NCBI GenBank assembly: GCA_013824375.1
Contig: PNNR01000012.1
Coordinates: 1 to 33,344, forward strand
Length of the DNA stretch: 33,344 nt
Direction of reading: 5' to 3'
Source of the DNA: Clostridiales bacterium
GTDB taxonomy: Bacteria; Bacillota; Clostridia; Christensenellales; CAG-138
The notes below the pieces were generated by a model. That model was not told the origin of the DNA and did not search any database. It saw nothing but the letters and a program-made list of their open reading frames with translations. Position 1 is the stretch's first letter; every line of letters starts with the position of its first letter. The position numbers and the translations under genes were made by a program. Positions 24,412 to 33,344 of the stretch are shown one piece after another.

Positions 24412-25557
24412 CTATTTGTTGAGATCCAGCACGCGCCGCAAAAACGGCACCTTCACCTGAATCGCCCGCTCCGGGCAAAGTTCCTGGCAGCAATAGCAAC
24501 GGATGCACCGATCATATTGATAGCCCGGCGGATTACTCTTGTTTCCGTCGTGCCAGTCGACCGCTTTCGGCGTTACGGGGCACATCTTTACACAGATTCC
24601 GCACTTGACGCAGCGTTGGGCTACGATATACGGCCTGGGCGTCAGCGCTTGCTTAATGAACTTTGGCTGCAAACGCTTGGACGATTCCGGTTCCGGATTG
24701 CGATTGACGTTGTAGTCGTTCGCGATAAACTGTTCAATCGGATCGCCCAACAGACGGATGTTTTCCGCGTGATACGTGCCCGCGCCCATCTCTTCGCCCG
24801 CGCGGTTGGTTAGTACCAGCGCGGGGTCAAGGTTCATGATCCGGCACATGGTCGCGTCTAGCGCGATTGGGTCGGTGGAGAACAGCAGCACTTTCATCTG
24901 CTTCGGGTCGCCGCCGCGCGGACCGTTGCCCTCCATCGCCAGGATGCCGTCCATGATGTACAGGCGCGGATGCACAAACGAGTTGAGATCGACCAGCATT
25001 TTCGCAAAATCGTAAGCGTCGGGGACCTTCACGTGAAATTCGCCCTTGAGCGCTCCGGGCACGCAGCCGAACTGGTTTTTGACCGCGCCCGTAACGCGTT
25101 GGAACGCGTGCGTCTTCATCTTTGGCAAGCTGATGACCCCGTCGCTTTCCAGCACAGCGTTGGCGAGCGTGAACCTCTTATTCTGCCTGCCGCCTGGAAA
25201 GGAGATGTCGGAACCCGCGCGAAAATCGCCGAGAGGGATGCCGAGTTCTTCGGCAACTTCCGCACAACCGGTCTTTTTCGCAACGGTGTCAGGGGATTGA
25301 AATCCCGGCGAGTCGCCATAATAAAGCTGCGCGCCCGCTTTTTGCAGCACGATGGAAACCGCGCGGAACACAGCGGGATGCGTGGTTACGCATTTTTCTG
25401 GCGGGTCACCCGTAAGCCAGTTGAGTTTCAAGAGGATTTTCTCGTTTGGCTGAGTGAAGTTGCTTGCGCCACCGAGCAGAGAGATACCCCGCTCGACTGC
25501 GGCGAGCACTTCGGTGTTTTCATAACTCCCGCAGGAAATGATCGCAACATCAGACAT
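24412..25557 (-). CDS. DUF362 protein with two [4Fe-4S] ferredoxin motifs
   Basis: A 381-residue iron-sulfur protein. Residues 1-290 are a DUF362 domain (KILLKLNWLTGDPPEKCVTTHP, YYGDSPGF, SLPKMKTHAFQRVTGAVKN). The C-terminus (about 315-370) carries two ferredoxin-type clusters, CVKCGICVKMCP and CIRCYCCQELCP. The biochemical role of DUF362 proteins is poorly known, and electron transfer is likely. It lies 45 bases downstream of the FGGY kinase on the same strand and probably shares its transcript. The ribosome site is GAAGGGA. Confidence 0.9.
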   Translation of the reverse strand: MSDVAIISCGSYENTEVLAAVERGISLLGGASNFTQPNEKILLKLNWLTGDPPEKCVTTHPAVFRAVSIVLQKAGAQLYYGDSPGFQSPDTVAKKTGCAEVAEELGIPLGDFRAGSDISFPGGRQNKRFTLANAVLESDGVISLPKMKTHAFQRVTGAVKNQFGCVPGALKGEFHVKVPDAYDFAKMLVDLNSFVHPRLYIMDGILAMEGNGPRGGDPKQMKVLLFSTDPIALDATMCRIMNLDPALVLTNRAGEEMGAGTYHAENIRLLGDPIEQFIANDYNVNRNPEPESSKRLQPKFIKQALTPRPYIVAQRCVKCGICVKMCPVTPKAVDWHDGNKSNPPGYQYDRCIRCYCCQELCPERAIQVKVPFLRRVLDLNK

Positions 25558-25602
25558 AATGATTTCCCTTCTTGCGATTCTATGCTTCCGGCTTTTTCAA
25601 TC

Positions 25603-27204
25603 TTAATACACCTGCACAGCCGCACGTTCTACAGATAGGCTTTTTTTATACGCTGTGATAAACGCGTCAAAACCAGCCGCTTCCTCTTCGGTAGCCGAGA
25701 CGGTGACGCCCTTTGCTCCGCGGAATACGCGTGCGGTGAGGTAATCCGAGAGTGATTCGTAGTGAGATTGATTCTTAAGGTAAGCAGCCAGCACCGCCAT
25801 GCCCCACGGACCGCCTTCGCCTGCTGTCTCCATGACGGTAACAGGCGTACCAAGGGCGGCGGACATGATCTTTTGTCCGATACCCGCAGTCTTGAAGAAC
25901 CCGCCGTGACCGGTCATCGCGTCCAACCCGATCCTTTCGGCGGCGAGGATATCCATGCCAATGCGCAAGGATGCGCAGGCGGAGGTTAGGTGCGCGCGCA
26001 TGACGTTTGCAAGCGTAAACGCGGCATCCGGCTTGCGGAAGAGCAGAGGGCGGCCTTCGTCGAGATTGGTCACCGGTTCACCAGAGACATAGTTGAACGT
26101 CATGATGCCGCCACAATCCGGTACGCCTTCCAGTGCTTTTTGATAGAGCGTTTGATAGAGCGTATTTTCGTCAAACTCTGCACCGAGCGCCGTCGCAGCC
26201 TCGCCAAAGAGGCGAATCCACGCGTCGATATCGCTCGAGCAGTTGTTGCAGTGCACCATCGCGACCGGATCGCCCGCGGGCGTGGTCACCATGTCCACCT
26301 CGGTATAGTAGCGCGCGAGCGCTTTTTCCAGTACAAGCATCGCGAACACGCTCGTGCCGGCGCTGACATTGCCCGTGCGCTGGCGAACGGCGTTGGTTGC
26401 GACCATGCCGGTGCCCGCGTCACCTTCCGGTGCGCAGAAGGGGATGCCGCTTTCCAACGTGCCGCTGGGATCGATGAGTCTTGCGCCATCAAGGGATAGG
26501 CTTCCGGCAGGCGCGCCGGCAGGGAGCAGCCTTGGGAGTACGGAGGAAATGTTCCAATTGAAACCGTATTCCTCTACAAGCTGCTGGAACGAAACCATCA
26601 TCTTCTCATCGTATGCGAGCTTGAAGGAGTCGATCGGAAACATACCGGAGCCGTCGCCGATGCCGATGACCTTCTCGCCTGTAAGACGATAGTGGATGTA
26701 ACCAGAAAGCGTCGTTAAAAACGCGATAGCGCCCACATGCTCCTCGCGATTCAGCATCGCCTGATAGAGGTGCGCGATGCTCCAACGTTGCGGAACATTG
26801 AAATCAAATCGCGCGGTGAGCTGTTCCGCCGCGGCAGCGGTTGTGGTGTTGCGCCAGGTGCGGAAAGGTGCGAGGAGCCTGTCCTCTTTGTCAAATGCGA
26901 GATAGCCGTGCATCATCGCGGAGACGCCCATCGCGCCGACGCGCGTAAGCCTCACGCCATATGTCTTTTCCACGTTTTCGGCGAGCTTTGCGTATGCGTC
27001 CTGTAAGCCTGCAAACACATCCCCCATGGAGTACGTCCAGAAACCGCCTTCGAGGCGATTTTCCCAGTTGTGCCCGCCGGAGGCAAGCACGGCATGGTCG
27101 CCGTCGATCAGCACCGCCTTGATGCGCGTGGAGCCGAATTCGATGCCGAGATACGTACTGCCGTCCGTGATTTTGGAAACGACCGGATTTGCTTGCTGTG
27201 TCAT
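25603..27204 (-). CDS. FGGY-family carbohydrate kinase
   Basis: A 533-residue sugar kinase of the FGGY family (xylulokinase/ribulokinase relatives). The first phosphate loop is LGIEFGSTRIKAVLID. Other family features are FRTWRNTTT, TTLSGYIHYRLTG, a second nucleotide motif near EGDAGTGMVATNAV, and GHGGFFKTAGIGQKIMSAAL near the C-terminus. The exact sugar cannot be assigned. The open frame runs 190 codons further upstream without protein features. ATG at 27204 is supported by ATCGAGGC about 8 bases before it and by the normal family length. Sits upstream of the DUF362 gene in an apparent operon. Confidence 0.88.
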   Translation of the reverse strand: MTQQANPVVSKITDGSTYLGIEFGSTRIKAVLIDGDHAVLASGGHNWENRLEGGFWTYSMGDVFAGLQDAYAKLAENVEKTYGVRLTRVGAMGVSAMMHGYLAFDKEDRLLAPFRTWRNTTTAAAAEQLTARFDFNVPQRWSIAHLYQAMLNREEHVGAIAFLTTLSGYIHYRLTGEKVIGIGDGSGMFPIDSFKLAYDEKMMVSFQQLVEEYGFNWNISSVLPRLLPAGAPAGSLSLDGARLIDPSGTLESGIPFCAPEGDAGTGMVATNAVRQRTGNVSAGTSVFAMLVLEKALARYYTEVDMVTTPAGDPVAMVHCNNCSSDIDAWIRLFGEAATALGAEFDENTLYQTLYQKALEGVPDCGGIMTFNYVSGEPVTNLDEGRPLLFRKPDAAFTLANVMRAHLTSACASLRIGMDILAAERIGLDAMTGHGGFFKTAGIGQKIMSAALGTPVTVMETAGEGGPWGMAVLAAYLKNQSHYESLSDYLTARVFRGAKGVTVSATEEEAAGFDAFITAYKKSLSVERAAVQVY

Positions 27205-27248
27205 AATATGCCTCGATTCTGAATATAATCCTGTGGTTCTTGATTCGT

Positions 27249-27277
27249 CATAAACAGTGCATTGATTTTTCGACAAA
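27249..27277 (-). promoter_or_regulatory. Possible promoter for the FGGY kinase operon
   Basis: On the minus strand TTGTCG (27277-27272) and TTATGA (27254-27249) have a 17-base spacer, about 45 bases before the kinase start. The match is moderate. Confidence 0.35.
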
Positions 27278-27433
27278 AGCATCATAGCCCGATCAAATAA
27301 ATGCGTCAATATCATTCTACCATGCGCACACGAACGAAGCAAAACAACAAAATATGGACTCGTAATGTGCAGCAAAGAAGGCATGACTGTTGCATAATTA
27401 TAATTATTTAGCGCATACGTATAATATTTAGCT

Positions 27434-27461
27434 TTGCAACCGCTTTTTATTATGTTATATT
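27434..27461 (+). promoter_or_regulatory. Candidate promoter for carA-carB
   Basis: TTGCAA and TATATT are separated by 16 bases, about 55 bases before the carA ATG. Several other TATAAT-like boxes lie nearby, so the exact site is uncertain. Confidence 0.45.
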
Positions 27462-27516
27462 TCTCGCTAAAGAATTTTTTACGCCGGATTGCGCGGCGGA
27501 GGACAGGAGGAGACGG

Positions 27517-28614
27517 ATGGATCAGCCAAGATACCTGATTCTGGAGAACGGACAGGTGTTTCGCGGGCGACCGTTTGGGGCCACGGGCCAGGTGATCGCT
27601 GAAATTGTGTTTACGACGGCTATGACCGGATATCTCGAGACATTGACCGATCCTAGCTATTACGGTCAGATGGTGGTGCAGGCGTTCCCGCTGATCGGTA
27701 ATTATGGAGTGATCCCCGCTGACTTTGAGGCGGAGAACCCCGCGTTGCAAGCGTATATCGTGCGTTCCTGGTGTCAAGTGCCTTCAAACTTTCGTAGTGT
27801 TGAAGACCTTGACACTTTTTTATTGTCGAGGGGAATCGTAGGACTATGGGACATCGACACGCGCGCGCTGGTCAAGATCATCCGCGAGCACGGCGTGATG
27901 AACGCGCTGATCACGGACGACCCGAATCCGGATGCGGAGACGCTGAATCAGCTCCGCAGCTATCGCCTCACGGGCGCTGTGTCGGCGGTCAGCGGGAAAG
28001 ACGCGGCGAGCCTGCGCGCGGATGCCGCTAAGCGGCATGTCGTACTCTGGGACTTCGGCGCGAAGCGAAACATCGCGCGGGAGCTTGTCAAGCGCGGGTG
28101 CGACGTGACCATCCTGCCCGCGCACGCAACCGCAGAGGAGATACTCGCGCACAAGCCGGACGGCGTTATGCTCTCCAACGGCCCGGGCGATCCTGTGGAG
28201 AACACCGCGGTGATCCGCGAACTCGCCTTGCTCTGCGCGGCGAATGTACCGATCTTTGGCATCTGCCTGGGGCACCAGCTGCTCGCGCTCGCGCGCGGCG
28301 GCGAGACGATGAAGCTCAAATACGGTCACCGCGGCGCGAACCAGCCGGTACAGGAGATCGCGAGCAAAAAGGTATACATCACAAGCCAGAACCACGGCTA
28401 CGCGGTTAAGACGGGGAGTGCCCTGCCGGAGAACGCGCGCATGAGCTTTGTCAATCTCAACGACGGCACCTGCGAGGGCATGGAATACCTCGATATCCCC
28501 GCGTTCTCGGTGCAGTTTCATCCCGAAGCGTGCGCGGGCCCGCTGGACACGCGCTATCTCGATCGGTTCATCGCGCGCATGGACGGCGCGGGTGCTTCGC
28601 AACAGATCGGTTAA
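27517..28614 (+). CDS. carA: Carbamoyl-phosphate synthase small (glutaminase) subunit
   Basis: A 365-residue subunit that releases ammonia from glutamine and passes it to CarB for carbamoyl phosphate, the precursor of pyrimidines and arginine. The N-terminal CPSase domain begins YLILENGQVFRGRPFG. The C-terminal class I glutamine amidotransferase has the nucleophile Cys250 in FGICLGHQLLAL and the His335/Glu337 pair in FHPEA. The ribosome site is AGGAGG. carB starts 29 bases downstream. Confidence 0.95.
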   Translation: MDQPRYLILENGQVFRGRPFGATGQVIAEIVFTTAMTGYLETLTDPSYYGQMVVQAFPLIGNYGVIPADFEAENPALQAYIVRSWCQVPSNFRSVEDLDTFLLSRGIVGLWDIDTRALVKIIREHGVMNALITDDPNPDAETLNQLRSYRLTGAVSAVSGKDAASLRADAAKRHVVLWDFGAKRNIARELVKRGCDVTILPAHATAEEILAHKPDGVMLSNGPGDPVENTAVIRELALLCAANVPIFGICLGHQLLALARGGETMKLKYGHRGANQPVQEIASKKVYITSQNHGYAVKTGSALPENARMSFVNLNDGTCEGMEYLDIPAFSVQFHPEACAGPLDTRYLDRFIARMDGAGASQQIG

Positions 28615-28643
28615 CAACGGGTTTTCGACAAAAGGAGTAAAGT

Positions 28644-31600
28644 ATGCCACTGGATCAACAGATCAAGCGCGTGATGGTCATCGGTTCCGGTCCCATCGTG
28701 ATCGGACAGGCGGCGGAGTTTGACTACGCGGGCACGCAAGCCTGCCGTGCGCTGCGCGAGGAAGGGCTGGAGGTCATCCTCGTCAACTCCAACCCCGCGA
28801 CGATCATGACCGACCGCGCGATGGCGGATCACATCTACATCGAGCCGCTGACGCTGACCACACTCAAGCGCATCATTGAAAAGGAAAAGCCGGACAGCCT
28901 CCTCTCCACCCTCGGCGGGCAGACGGGGCTGACACTCTCAATGCAGCTCGCCAAGGACGGCTTTTTGCAGGAGCACGGGGTAAAACTGCTCGGCGCAAAC
29001 CCGGTGACCATCGCCAAGGCGGAGGATCGCCAGCTCTTCAAGGACGCGATGATCGAGATCGGGCAGCCCGTGATTCCCTCGCTTGTGGTGACGGAGCTGA
29101 CCTCCGCGCTCGCGTTCGCGGAAGAGATCGGCTATCCGGTCATCGTGCGTCCGGCGTTCACGCTCGGAGGCAGCGGCGGCGGCATCGCGGGGACACGCGA
29201 GGAGCTGACCGAGATCGCGACAAACGGCATCCGCATGTCGCCCATCCACCAGATTCTGGTGGAAAAATGTATCTCCGGCTGGAAGGAGATCGAGTTCGAG
29301 GGCATGCGGGACAAGAACGGCAACGTGATTACGATCTGCAGCATGGAAAACTTCGATCCCGTCGGCGTGCACACGGGCGATAGCATCGTGATCGCGCCCG
29401 CGGTGACGCTCTCCGACCGCGAATATCAGATGCTGCGCACGGCGACGCGGGACATCATCGACACGCTCGGCATCGAGGGTGGATGCAACTGCCAGTTTGC
29501 GCTGCATCCCACGAGCTTTGACTACGCGGTGATCGAGGTCAACCCGCGCGTAAGCCGCTCCTCTGCGCTGGCCTCCAAGGCGACGGGCTACCCCATCGCA
29601 AAGGTCGCAACCAAGATCGCGATCGGATACACGCTCGACGAGATTCAAAACGCGGTCACGGGCAACACATCCGCGTGCTTCGAGCCCGCGTTGGATTATG
29701 TCGCGGTCAAGCTGCCCAAGTGGCCGTTTGACAAGTTTGTCTACGGCAAGCGCACGCTCGGCACGCAGATGAAGGCGACAGGCGAGGTCATGGCGATCGG
29801 GCCTACGTTTGAGCAGGCGATCATGAAGGCGGTGCGCGGCGCGGAGATTTCGCAGGACAGCCTGAACATGGCGAAGCTTGCGGACATTCCGACGGAACAG
29901 ATTCGCGAGCGGCTCCACAACTGCGACGACGAGCGGCTGTTTGTGGTGTTTGAATCCCTCAAGCGCGGGATTTCAATGGATGAAATTCACCAGATAACGA
30001 TGATCGACATCTGGTTCCTCGCAAAACTCAAGCATCTTGCGGAGTATGAGAAGAGCATCGCGGCATCGGGCCTTTCCGACGAAGCGTATCTCGAAGGCAA
30101 GAAGCTCGGCTACCCCGACCGCGTGCTCGCGCGTATCAGCGGGCAGCCGGTTCGGGAACACCTCTACGCGGGCTATCGTATGGTCGATACCTGCGCGGCG
30201 GAGTTTGAGGCGCAGACGCCGTACTTCTACGCGGATTATGCCTGTGAAGTAAACGAGGCGCAAACCTTCCTGCAAAAGCACGACACGGGAAAACGCCGCG
30301 TGATCGTGTTCGGCTCGGGACCTATCCGCATCGGCCAGGGTATCGAGTTTGACTATGCTTCCGTCCATTGCGTCTGGGCGCTCAAGCAGGCGGGGTTTGA
30401 GGTGGTCATCGTCAACAACAACCCCGAGACGGTCTCCACGGACTTTGACACGGCGGATCGGCTCTACTTTGAGCCGCTGTTGCCGGAGGATGTGATGAAC
30501 GTCATCCACACCGAGCAGCCCTACGGCGTGGTGGTCGCGTTCGGCGGACAGACGGCGATCAAGCTCACGCGGTATCTTTCCGAACAGGGCGTACGCATCC
30601 TCGGCACCCCCGCGGACAGCATCGACGCCGCGGAGGATCGAGAGCGGTTCGATGCGCTCCTGGAGCAGCTCTCCATCAAGCGCCCGCTCGGCAAAACGGT
30701 CAAGACCGAGGAACAGGCGCTGGAAGCGGCAAATTCGCTGGGCTATCCCGTGCTGATTCGACCCAGCTATGTGCTCGGCGGGCAAAACATGATCATCGCG
30801 TTCTCGGATGACGACGTGCGCGAATATATGGGAATCATCCTTAGAAAGGGCATCGACAACCCGATCTTGATCGACCAGTACCTGATGGGTACCGAGATCG
30901 AGGTGGACGCGATCTGCGATGGTCAGGATATCCTGATCCCCGGTATCATGGAGCACATCGAGCGCGCGGGTGTGCATTCCGGCGACTCCATCGCGGTCTA
31001 TCCCGCGTGGAATCTCAACGGCCCGCTGATTGAGCGGGTAGTGGAGTATTCCAGAAAGCTTGCGCTCGCGCTTCGCACGCGGGGGCTCATCAACATCCAA
31101 TACGTGATCTACGAAAACGAAATCTATGTCATCGAGGTCAATCCGCGTTCTTCACGAACGGTGCCGTACATCAGCAAGGTCACTGGCGTGCCGATGGTCG
31201 ATCTCGCCACGCGCGCCATGCTGGGCGATTCGCTCAGCGAGATGGGCTTTGGCACGGGCTTATACAAAACGCCGCCCTACGTCGCGGTCAAAGTGCCCGT
31301 GTTCTCGTTTGAAAAGCTGGCGGACGTCGATATCCTGCTCGACCCGGAGATGAAATCCACGGGAGAAGTGCTCGGCATCGGCAAAACGCGGGAGGAGGCG
31401 CTCTACAAAGGCCTCGTCGCCGCGGGTTATAAGATGAAGCGGCGCGGAGGCCTACTCGTCACCGTGCGGGATCAGGACAAGGCGGATATGACCGACGCTG
31501 TGCGGAAGTTTTATGAGATGGGCTTTGCGCTCTATGCGACGAGAGGTACGGCAGCGGTGCTGGAACAGGCGCAGATGAAGGTACAGGTGGTCGAAAAACT

Positions 31601-32690
31601 CCACAAATCGCAGGGCGACAACATACTAACATTGATCGAGAGCGGAAAGATCGATTACATTCTTTCGACTTCTTCCAAAGGTCGGCTGCCCTCGCGGGAC
31701 AGCGTGAAGATCAGAAGAAAAGCCATCGAGCGCGCGGTACCGTGCATCACATCTGTGGACACGGCGAATGCCCTCGCGGACAGCCTCAGAAGCCGCTACT
31801 CCCAACACACCACGGAACTTGTTGACATCAATCACATGCGCACGGAGAAGATGCGCCTGCCGTTTACCAAAATGAACGGCACGAGCAACGACTATATCTA
31901 CTTCGACTGCATGAAGCAGCCGATCATAGCACCCGAATCGTTGAGCGTCTATCTCTCGGAGGAGCATGCGGGCATCGGCGGCGATGGCATCATCCTCATT
32001 GAGCCGTCCGACTGCGCGAATGCTTCCATGCGCATCTTCAACCGCGACGGCAGCGAAGGAAAGATGTGCGGCAACGGCATCCGCTGCGTGGGCAAATACC
32101 TCTACGACAACGGCATGACAGACCGAACAGAGCTTACGGTTGAGACAAAGAGCGGGATCAAGCACCTCAAGCTCTATGTGCGCGGCGGCAAGGTGAAGTC
32201 CGTCACCGTGGATATGGGCAGTGCGGAGCTGAAGCCGGAATTGATTCCCGTGCTGCTGGAGGGGGACAAGATCGTCTCCCGTCCGGTCGAGTTTGACAAG
32301 CAGACCTACAGCATCACCTGCGTCTCGATGGGCAATCCGCACTGCGTGGTGTTCTGCGACTATCCCGATCTGCTGCCGATTGAGAAGATAGGACCCTTGA
32401 TCGAGACCGCTGCGATCTTTCCGGATCGCGTGAACGTCGAGTTCGTGCAGGTGCTGGATCATCATACGCTCAAGATGCGCGTCTGGGAACGCGGCAGCGG
32501 CGAGACGCTCGCCTGCGGCACGGGCGCGTGCGCCGCGGTGGTTGCCGCCACCGAAAACGGCTTTTGCACAAAAGGCGAGGACATCACCGTGCGGCTGCGC
32601 GGCGGTGACCTGCTGGTACGCTATACCGACGAAACGGTGTGGATGACCGGTGACGCGAAGAAAAACTTCGAAGGCGTCGTCGAACTGTAA
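28644..32690 (+). CDS. carB-dapF: Fusion of carbamoyl-phosphate synthase large subunit and diaminopimelate epimerase
   Basis: A single open frame of 1348 residues joining two normally separate enzymes. Residues 1 to about 1064 are a full-length CarB. The first ATP-grasp half (SGPIVIGQAAEFDYAGTQ at the start), the oligomerisation region, the second ATP-grasp half (GSGPIRIGQGIEFDYASV) and the MGS-like regulatory domain ending near VDTANALADSLRS are all visible. Residues about 1070-1348 are a full-length DapF, which converts LL- to meso-diaminopimelate for lysine and peptidoglycan. Both catalytic cysteines are present: Cys1142 (MCGNGIRC) and Cys1291 (ACGTGACA). Only a few residues link the two. 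Internal ATGs at 31836 and 31851 lack a good ribosome site (GGAG is only a few bases from the second), so internal restart is possible but not favoured. AAAGGAG precedes the main start. A stop codon missed by a sequencing error is the main alternative. Confidence 0.9.
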   Translation: MPLDQQIKRVMVIGSGPIVIGQAAEFDYAGTQACRALREEGLEVILVNSNPATIMTDRAMADHIYIEPLTLTTLKRIIEKEKPDSLLSTLGGQTGLTLSMQLAKDGFLQEHGVKLLGANPVTIAKAEDRQLFKDAMIEIGQPVIPSLVVTELTSALAFAEEIGYPVIVRPAFTLGGSGGGIAGTREELTEIATNGIRMSPIHQILVEKCISGWKEIEFEGMRDKNGNVITICSMENFDPVGVHTGDSIVIAPAVTLSDREYQMLRTATRDIIDTLGIEGGCNCQFALHPTSFDYAVIEVNPRVSRSSALASKATGYPIAKVATKIAIGYTLDEIQNAVTGNTSACFEPALDYVAVKLPKWPFDKFVYGKRTLGTQMKATGEVMAIGPTFEQAIMKAVRGAEISQDSLNMAKLADIPTEQIRERLHNCDDERLFVVFESLKRGISMDEIHQITMIDIWFLAKLKHLAEYEKSIAASGLSDEAYLEGKKLGYPDRVLARISGQPVREHLYAGYRMVDTCAAEFEAQTPYFYADYACEVNEAQTFLQKHDTGKRRVIVFGSGPIRIGQGIEFDYASVHCVWALKQAGFEVVIVNNNPETVSTDFDTADRLYFEPLLPEDVMNVIHTEQPYGVVVAFGGQTAIKLTRYLSEQGVRILGTPADSIDAAEDRERFDALLEQLSIKRPLGKTVKTEEQALEAANSLGYPVLIRPSYVLGGQNMIIAFSDDDVREYMGIILRKGIDNPILIDQYLMGTEIEVDAICDGQDILIPGIMEHIERAGVHSGDSIAVYPAWNLNGPLIERVVEYSRKLALALRTRGLINIQYVIYENEIYVIEVNPRSSRTVPYISKVTGVPMVDLATRAMLGDSLSEMGFGTGLYKTPPYVAVKVPVFSFEKLADVDILLDPEMKSTGEVLGIGKTREEALYKGLVAAGYKMKRRGGLLVTVRDQDKADMTDAVRKFYEMGFALYATRGTAAVLEQAQMKVQVVEKLHKSQGDNILTLIESGKIDYILSTSSKGRLPSRDSVKIRRKAIERAVPCITSVDTANALADSLRSRYSQHTTELVDINHMRTEKMRLPFTKMNGTSNDYIYFDCMKQPIIAPESLSVYLSEEHAGIGGDGIILIEPSDCANASMRIFNRDGSEGKMCGNGIRCVGKYLYDNGMTDRTELTVETKSGIKHLKLYVRGGKVKSVTVDMGSAELKPELIPVLLEGDKIVSRPVEFDKQTYSITCVSMGNPHCVVFCDYPDLLPIEKIGPLIETAAIFPDRVNVEFVQVLDHHTLKMRVWERGSGETLACGTGACAAVVAATENGFCTKGEDITVRLRGGDLLVRYTDETVWMTGDAKKNFEGVVEL

Positions 32691-32702
32691 AGAGGTCGCA
32701 AA

Positions 32703-32734
32703 AAAAGCGCTTGGGATTTTTCCCAAGCGCTTTT
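32703..32734. terminator. Bidirectional terminator after carB-dapF
   Basis: A 13-bp perfect stem (AAAAGCGCTTGGG / CCCAAGCGCTTTT) with a 6-base loop. A-rich and T-rich flanks allow it to act for both convergent transcripts. Confidence 0.92.
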
Positions 32735-32747
32735 GTGTTGCGTAGTT

Positions 32748-33344
32748 TTATGCCGCCTCGAACTGGCTGTTGTACAGTTCCGCGTAGAATCCGCCTCTTT
32801 CGAGCAACTCTTTATGGTTGCCGCTTTCGATGATGTCGCCGTCCTTCATCACGAGGATGAGATCGGCGTTCTTGATCGTCGAGAGGCGGTGCGCGATGAC
32901 AAACGACGTTCTGCCGCTGGTGAGGCGATCCATCGCTTGCTGCACCATGCGCTCCGTGCGGGTATCGACGGAGCTCGTCGCCTCGTCGAGAATTAGCAGC
33001 GGCGCGTCCTGAATCATCGCGCGTGCGATAGTCAGTAGCTGCTTCTGCCCTTCCGAGAGGCTCGCCTTGTCGTTGAGCACAGTGTCGTAGCCGTCGGGCA
33101 GCGTCTTGATGAAGCGGTGCAGGCCGACGGTCTTGCAGGCTTCTTTGACCTGCTCATCGGTCACGCCGGGCTTGCTGTAGACGATGTTTTCGCGGATCGT
33201 ACCCTCAAAGAGCCACGTATCCTGCAGCACCATCCCGAACTGCGCGTGTACGTTTTCGCGCGGGACGTTCTGGATCGACACGCCCTCGATGCGGATTTCA
33301 CCGCCGTCCAGCTCGTAGAAACGCATCAAGAGGTTGACCATCGT
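32748..33344 (-). CDS. ABC transporter ATP-binding protein, C-terminal part (cut by window)
   Basis: The last 198 or so residues of an ABC ATPase of the exporter type. The visible part begins just after Walker A (T-MVNLLMRFYE). It contains the Q-loop (GMVLQDTWLF), signature LSEGQKQLLTIARA (Glu replaces the second Gly of LSGGQ, a common variant), Walker B LLILDEATSSVD, and the H-loop VIAHRLST. The frame stays open to the window edge, so the membrane domain and Walker A lie beyond it. The form is typical of half-transporters of multidrug or lipid exporters. The substrate is unknown. Confidence 0.92.
   Translation of the reverse strand, partial: TMVNLLMRFYELDGGEIRIEGVSIQNVPRENVHAQFGMVLQDTWLFEGTIRENIVYSKPGVTDEQVKEACKTVGLHRFIKTLPDGYDTVLNDKASLSEGQKQLLTIARAMIQDAPLLILDEATSSVDTRTERMVQQAMDRLTSGRTSFVIAHRLSTIKNADLILVMKDGDIIESGNHKELLERGGFYAELYNSQFEAA

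Larger units (their letters stand above)
27205..27516. other. Divergent intergenic region between FGGY kinase and carA (312 bases)
   Basis: Very AT-rich, with no gene. It holds one candidate promoter for each side (listed). No T-box, PyrR-type leader or other known riboswitch was recognised before carA. Confidence 0.5.

Noticed and set aside
27205-27777. Upstream 190-codon extension of the FGGY kinase frame
   Set aside because: It overlaps the carA start and the AT-rich promoter region. The kinase fold and ribosome site support the ATG at 27204.
28938-29918. 326-codon minus-strand frame opposite carB
   Set aside because: It is an antisense shadow of a highly conserved enzyme, with no domain and no ribosome site.

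Overview
The window looks like a chromosomal segment of a Gram-positive (monoderm) bacterium of the Clostridia. Reasons: strong GGAGG-type ribosome binding sites before almost every gene, some TTG and GTG starts, a split transketolase, a c-di-GMP-I riboswitch, a Tad/Flp pilus locus with no secretin or other outer-membrane gene, a DivIVA-like protein and an encoded DapF (meso-DAP/lysine). GC is moderately high in genes, while intergenic stretches are AT-rich. No tRNA, rRNA, insertion sequence or CRISPR array was seen. Both ends cut through genes.

Layout. 1-2.7 kb: the end of a membrane-anchored PAS-PAS-GGDEF-HD-GYP c-di-GMP protein, then a macro-domain protein. 2.7-4.15 kb (minus): a polyprenyl-phosphate sugar transferase. 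4.5-6.3 kb: the two subunits of a split transketolase. 6.5-6.8 kb: a small GNAT-like protein. 7.1-9.8 kb: signal peptidase I and a lipoprotein-like NlpC/P60 hydrolase. 9.76-10.67 kb: a 913-base gene-free leader holding a c-di-GMP-I (GEMM) riboswitch and a downstream intrinsic terminator. 10.67-20.5 kb: a complete-looking Tad operon in the order prepilin peptidase, two Flp pilins, TadE, a 15-bp tandem-repeat array, a TadG-like protein, CpaB, CpaE, CpaF, TadB, TadC, DUF192 and a DivIVA-like protein, ending in a bidirectional terminator. 20.66-22.67 kb (minus): GtrA and an FAD-dependent oxidoreductase. 22.8-24.3 kb: a polytopic membrane protein. 24.4-27.2 kb (minus): an FGGY sugar kinase followed by a DUF362/ferredoxin protein. 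27.5-32.7 kb: carA followed by one open frame that joins full-length CarB to full-length DapF. 32.7 kb to the end (minus): the C-terminal part of an ABC transporter ATPase.

How it fits together. The window holds both a c-di-GMP turnover enzyme and a c-di-GMP-sensing RNA in front of the pilus operon. The simplest reading is that c-di-GMP sets transcription of surface pili. Inside the operon, several non-coding structures could tune pilin against machinery expression: hairpins before flp1, tadE and cpaB, and the repeat array. The most unusual points are the CarB-DapF fusion, the 15-bp repeat array lying in frame behind the tadE stop codon, and the DUF192/DivIVA pair riding at the end of a Tad operon.
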